Shown: piece after piece, positions 5,359 to 5,869 of the stretch
Position numbering within the stretch: position 1 is the stretch's first letter
Layout of the letters: each line of letters opens with the position of its first letter
Assembly (NCBI GenBank): GCA_949128015.1
Contig: CASBRC010000312.1
Coordinates: forward strand, 1 to 5,869
Length of the DNA: 5,869 nt
Origin: Synechococcales cyanobacterium PMM_0003
Lineage (GTDB): Bacteria > Cyanobacteriota > Cyanobacteriia > Pseudanabaenales > Pseudanabaenaceae
Direction of reading: 5' to 3'
Notes under the pieces: generated by a model
Told to the model about the DNA's origin: nothing
Seen by the model: the letters and a program-made list of their open reading frames with translations, nothing else
Databases searched by the model: none
Made by a program: the position numbers and the translations under genes

Positions 5359-5868
5359 ATGACACCGCAGCAATCTGTAGTACCTCTGCATCGCTTTTAT
5401 AGTTGTCTGCCTTACCTATTACCTATGTCAGCAGGTGTAATCTATGGTGCGGTTTTATTTCAACAGTTTCCCTTGTTGGTTCTGCCATTTTTCCCATTTA
5501 TCTGGTTTTACGGAAATGTTTTAGCATTTCCCCTAGTGCCTGTACTTGGTTTAACAGGTGAGTTTTTTCTGTTCATAGGTTTATTCTTTTTAGTAGTAAG
5601 AGATGCTCGTATTCCATATTTTGTAAGATTCAATACTATGCAAGCTTTATTAATGCAAATTGTATTGTTTATTGCTCAACTTTTCTTTCAAGTTGTCCAA
5701 CAGCTATCAAGCAATGCATTGCCATCTATAATCAGTGCAACTATTGCTAATACAATCTTTATCGGAACCATCTTACTCGGTGGTTATGCTATTTACCAAA
5801 TCGTCAAGGGTGAATATTCTGACATTCCTACTCTTTCGCAAGCCGCCTCATTTCAGTGCGACTTATAA
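5359..5868 (+). CDS. Tic20 family protein (cyanobacterial homologue of the chloroplast import channel subunit)
   Basis: Integral membrane protein of 169 residues. Plant Tic20 is a core subunit of the inner-envelope protein import complex; the role of cyanobacterial homologues is not settled. The short soluble N-terminus leads to hydrophobic segments near residues 17-34, 38-52, 65-80, 95-115 and 126-148. Family signatures are visible: the N-terminal LPYLLP (residues 17-22), the loop RDARIPYFVRFNTMQALLMQI (positions 81-101, key residues R84, P86, R90, F91, N92, M94 and Q95), and the C-terminal KGEYSDIPTLSQAA after the last helix. The stop codon falls one base before the window end, so the gene is complete. 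A good AAAGGAAA ribosome binding site precedes the ATG. It follows rlmI by 122 bases, so cotranscription is possible but not shown. Confidence 0.88.
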   Translation: MTPQQSVVPLHRFYSCLPYLLPMSAGVIYGAVLFQQFPLLVLPFFPFIWFYGNVLAFPLVPVLGLTGEFFLFIGLFFLVVRDARIPYFVRFNTMQALLMQIVLFIAQLFFQVVQQLSSNALPSIISATIANTIFIGTILLGGYAIYQIVKGEYSDIPTLSQAASFQCDL

Positions 5869-5869
5869 A

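Overview
The window reads as ordinary cyanobacterial chromosome. It has five perfect copies of the cyanobacterial octamer HIP1 (GCGATCGC), where chance would give far fewer than one in 5.9 kb. Its gene set also fits: mreBCD, a Fur regulator of cyanobacterial type and a Tic20-family membrane protein. A filamentous, Pseudanabaena-like organism would suit the AT-leaning composition, but that genus guess is inference only. I see no phage, transposase, CRISPR, rRNA or tRNA.

Layout. Positions 1-201 hold no gene I can defend, only two copies of a short palindrome and one HIP1. From about 2600 down to 202 the minus strand carries the mreB-mreC-mreD operon for the cell-wall elongation scaffold; the intergenic gaps are only 23-29 bases. 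A 350-base divergent region (2573-2922) follows, with a candidate mreB promoter, a long perfect hairpin and a HIP1. Next comes a small SRPBCC (polyketide cyclase/dehydrase-like) protein on the plus strand (2923-3369). It converges on a Fur-family regulator on the minus strand (3414-3875), and one hairpin between them can terminate both. A second divergent region (3876-4036) carries a second long hairpin and then an RlmI-type 23S rRNA cytosine methyltransferase (4037-5236). A complete Tic20-family membrane protein (5359-5868) closes the window.

How the genes relate. Only mreBCD is a clear functional unit: an actin-like filament plus two membrane partners that direct sidewall peptidoglycan synthesis. 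The other four genes look like independent transcription units with housekeeping or regulatory roles.

Most notable signal. The hairpins at 2707-2760 and 3929-3982 are two copies of one 54-base palindromic element that align without gaps. They differ at many stem positions, yet six base pairs have changed on both sides so that pairing is kept. Both copies lie between divergent genes, where neither can end a neighbouring gene. This points to a dispersed, structure-conserved repeat family rather than terminators. A second point of interest is that the Fur protein lacks the cysteine pairs that hold structural zinc in many Fur proteins.
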